From assembly GCA_037968835.1 (NCBI GenBank), contig JBBKWG010000213.1, forward strand, positions 1-6,833: DNA of 6,833 bases, read 5' to 3'. The first letter of the stretch is position 1. Each line of letters starts with the position of its first letter. The notes below the pieces were generated by a model. That model was not told the origin of the DNA and ran no database searches. It saw only the letters and a list, made by a program, of their open reading frames with translations. Shown one piece after another: positions 6,075 through 6,833 of the stretch. This stretch comes from JBBKWG01 sp037968835. Lineage in GTDB: Bacteria > Pseudomonadota > Alphaproteobacteria > Rhodobacterales > Rhodobacteraceae. The position numbers and the translations under genes are program-made.

Positions 6075-6662
6075 ATGGCCAAGCTCTATTTCAATTACTC
6101 CACAATGAACGCAGGCAAATCGACATTGCTTTTGCAGGCGTCCTACAACTATCGCGAACGCGGGATGCAGACTTATCTTCTGACCGCCGCCGTCGACGGT
6201 CGTGCAGGAAAAAGCCGGATCGCCAGCCGCATCGGTATCAGCGCCAGCGCCGATACCTACGCCACCGACAGCGATCTTTTCGCGATGCTGGAGCGGCGGT
6301 TGAAGACAGGTCCCGTCGCTTGCGTGTTCCTCGACGAGGCTCAATTTCTGACCGAATCCCAGGTCTGGCAACTTGCCCGCGCCGCCGACGATCTCGACCT
6401 TCCGGTCATGTGCTACGGCCTGCGCGTCGATTTTCGCGGCAAGCTGTTTCCGGGCTCCGCCACCCTTCTGGCGTTGGCTGATGACCTGCGCGAGGCCCGA
6501 ACCATCTGTTATTGCGGGCGAAAGGCGACGATGGTGGTCCGCCAGGACGCAGATGGCAAAGCCATGACCGACGGCGCGCAGGTCCAGATCGGCGGCAACG
6601 AAACCTACGTCAGCCTCTGCCGCCGCCACTGGCGCGAGGCGACCGGCGACAGGGCGGGATGA
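6075..6662 (+). CDS. tdk: Thymidine kinase, type II (195 aa)
   Basis: Phosphorylates thymidine (and deoxyuridine) with ATP to dTMP in the cytoplasm, the salvage route into DNA precursors. The P-loop STMNAGKST (9-17) stands near the N-terminus. FLDEAQFL (85-92) contains the metal-binding Asp87 and the catalytic Glu88. The lasso and nucleoside-contact region is CYGLRVDFRGKLFPGSATLL (113-132), and IGGNETYVSLCRRH (172-185) closes the domain. Zinc ligands are probably C145 and C147 (ICYCGRK) with C182 and H185. The first pair is spaced CxC rather than the CxxC of human TK1. Length is normal for the bacterial family. The ATG at 6075 is chosen because MAKLYFNYSTMNAGKS is the usual N-terminus; the frame stays open upstream to 5895, but that 60-residue extension is arginine-rich and unlike the family. 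No strong ribosome site is visible. The next gene starts 7 bases after the stop, suggesting an operon. Confidence 0.96.
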   Translation: MAKLYFNYSTMNAGKSTLLLQASYNYRERGMQTYLLTAAVDGRAGKSRIASRIGISASADTYATDSDLFAMLERRLKTGPVACVFLDEAQFLTESQVWQLARAADDLDLPVMCYGLRVDFRGKLFPGSATLLALADDLREARTICYCGRKATMVVRQDADGKAMTDGAQVQIGGNETYVSLCRRHWREATGDRAG

Positions 6663-6669
6663 GTCGGCA

Positions 6670-6833
6670 ATGAGTCCGCGTTTCCAGATCGCCTCGCTAT
6701 TCGCCTGCTATGGCGCGGCGGGGATATTCTGGGGCAGCCTCGCGGCCTCTTTCCCTGCCCTGCAAGCCGATGCGGGACTAAGCGACAGCGCCTTCGGCCT
6801 CGCGCTTGGTGCTATGGCGCTGGCGGCGTTGCC
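6670..6833 (+). CDS. MFS-type transporter, N-terminal fragment (runs off window)
   Basis: Only the first 54 codons are present. The translation starts MSPRFQIASLFACYGAAGIF, continues with WGSLAASFPALQADAGLSDS, and then enters a second hydrophobic stretch, AFGLALGAMALAAL. This pattern of a first helix, a short loop with 'P.lq...glSds.fG' and a second helix is typical of the N-terminus of major facilitator superfamily permeases, especially the YbjJ-like group. The substrate cannot be inferred. The ATG at 6670 is chosen because the earlier ATG at 6659, overlapping the tdk stop, closes after four codons. With 7 bases between them it is probably co-transcribed with tdk. A purine-rich AGGGCGGG about 11 bases upstream, at the end of tdk, could act as the ribosome site. 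Composition is GC-rich like tdk. Confidence 0.7.
   Translation, partial: MSPRFQIASLFACYGAAGIFWGSLAASFPALQADAGLSDSAFGLALGAMALAAL

Noticed and set aside
5982..6629. A 215-codon minus-strand frame opposite tdk.
   Set aside because: It is a shadow of the well-supported thymidine kinase gene, as expected for GC-rich coding DNA.

Overview
The window looks like an alphaproteobacterial chromosome, most likely Sphingomonadales. The backbone genes (carB, the DUF1801 gene, tdk and an MFS gene) are GC-rich, about two thirds G+C in the 60-base lines I counted by hand. The short single-LOV HWE-family histidine kinase resembles the type described in Erythrobacter. The genus is inferred from gene families, not from a marker gene.

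Layout. Bases 1-1353 (+) hold the last 450 codons of carB, the large subunit of carbamoyl-phosphate synthase. After a 25-base gap come three minus-strand genes pointing towards carB: an unrecognised ATP-grasp protein (1379-2410), a LOV-domain blue-light histidine kinase (2507-3520) and a multi-spanning GT-C glycosyltransferase of AftB-like type (3815-5548). A 294-base gap without a convincing gene (3521-3814) separates the last two. It holds a perfect 8-bp inverted repeat over a possible kinase promoter and a terminator-like hairpin. Directly upstream of the glycosyltransferase, with no gap, is a small DUF1801 protein (5549-5890, -). A divergent spacer (5891-6074) with an 11-bp-period tandem repeat leads to tdk, thymidine kinase (6075-6662, +). 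The start of an MFS-type transporter (6670 onward, +) runs off the end.

How the genes relate. carB and tdk both serve pyrimidine supply, one de novo and one by salvage, but they are 4.7 kb apart and need not be co-regulated. The ATP-grasp gene (sampled lines 38-58% G+C) and the glycosyltransferase gene (sampled lines 30-55%) are clearly more AT-rich than the backbone. The kinase is intermediate (58% in one line). The segment between the carB stop and the DUF1801 stop therefore looks like variable, probably acquired cargo: a surface or lipid-linked sugar transfer function, an ATP-dependent ligase of unknown substrate, and a light sensor. No transposase, integrase, tRNA, CRISPR array or flanking direct repeat was seen.

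The items most worth following up are the orphan ATP-grasp protein, the regulatory-looking repeats beside the kinase and in the tdk/DUF1801 spacer, and the sharp composition break exactly at the DUF1801 stop codon.
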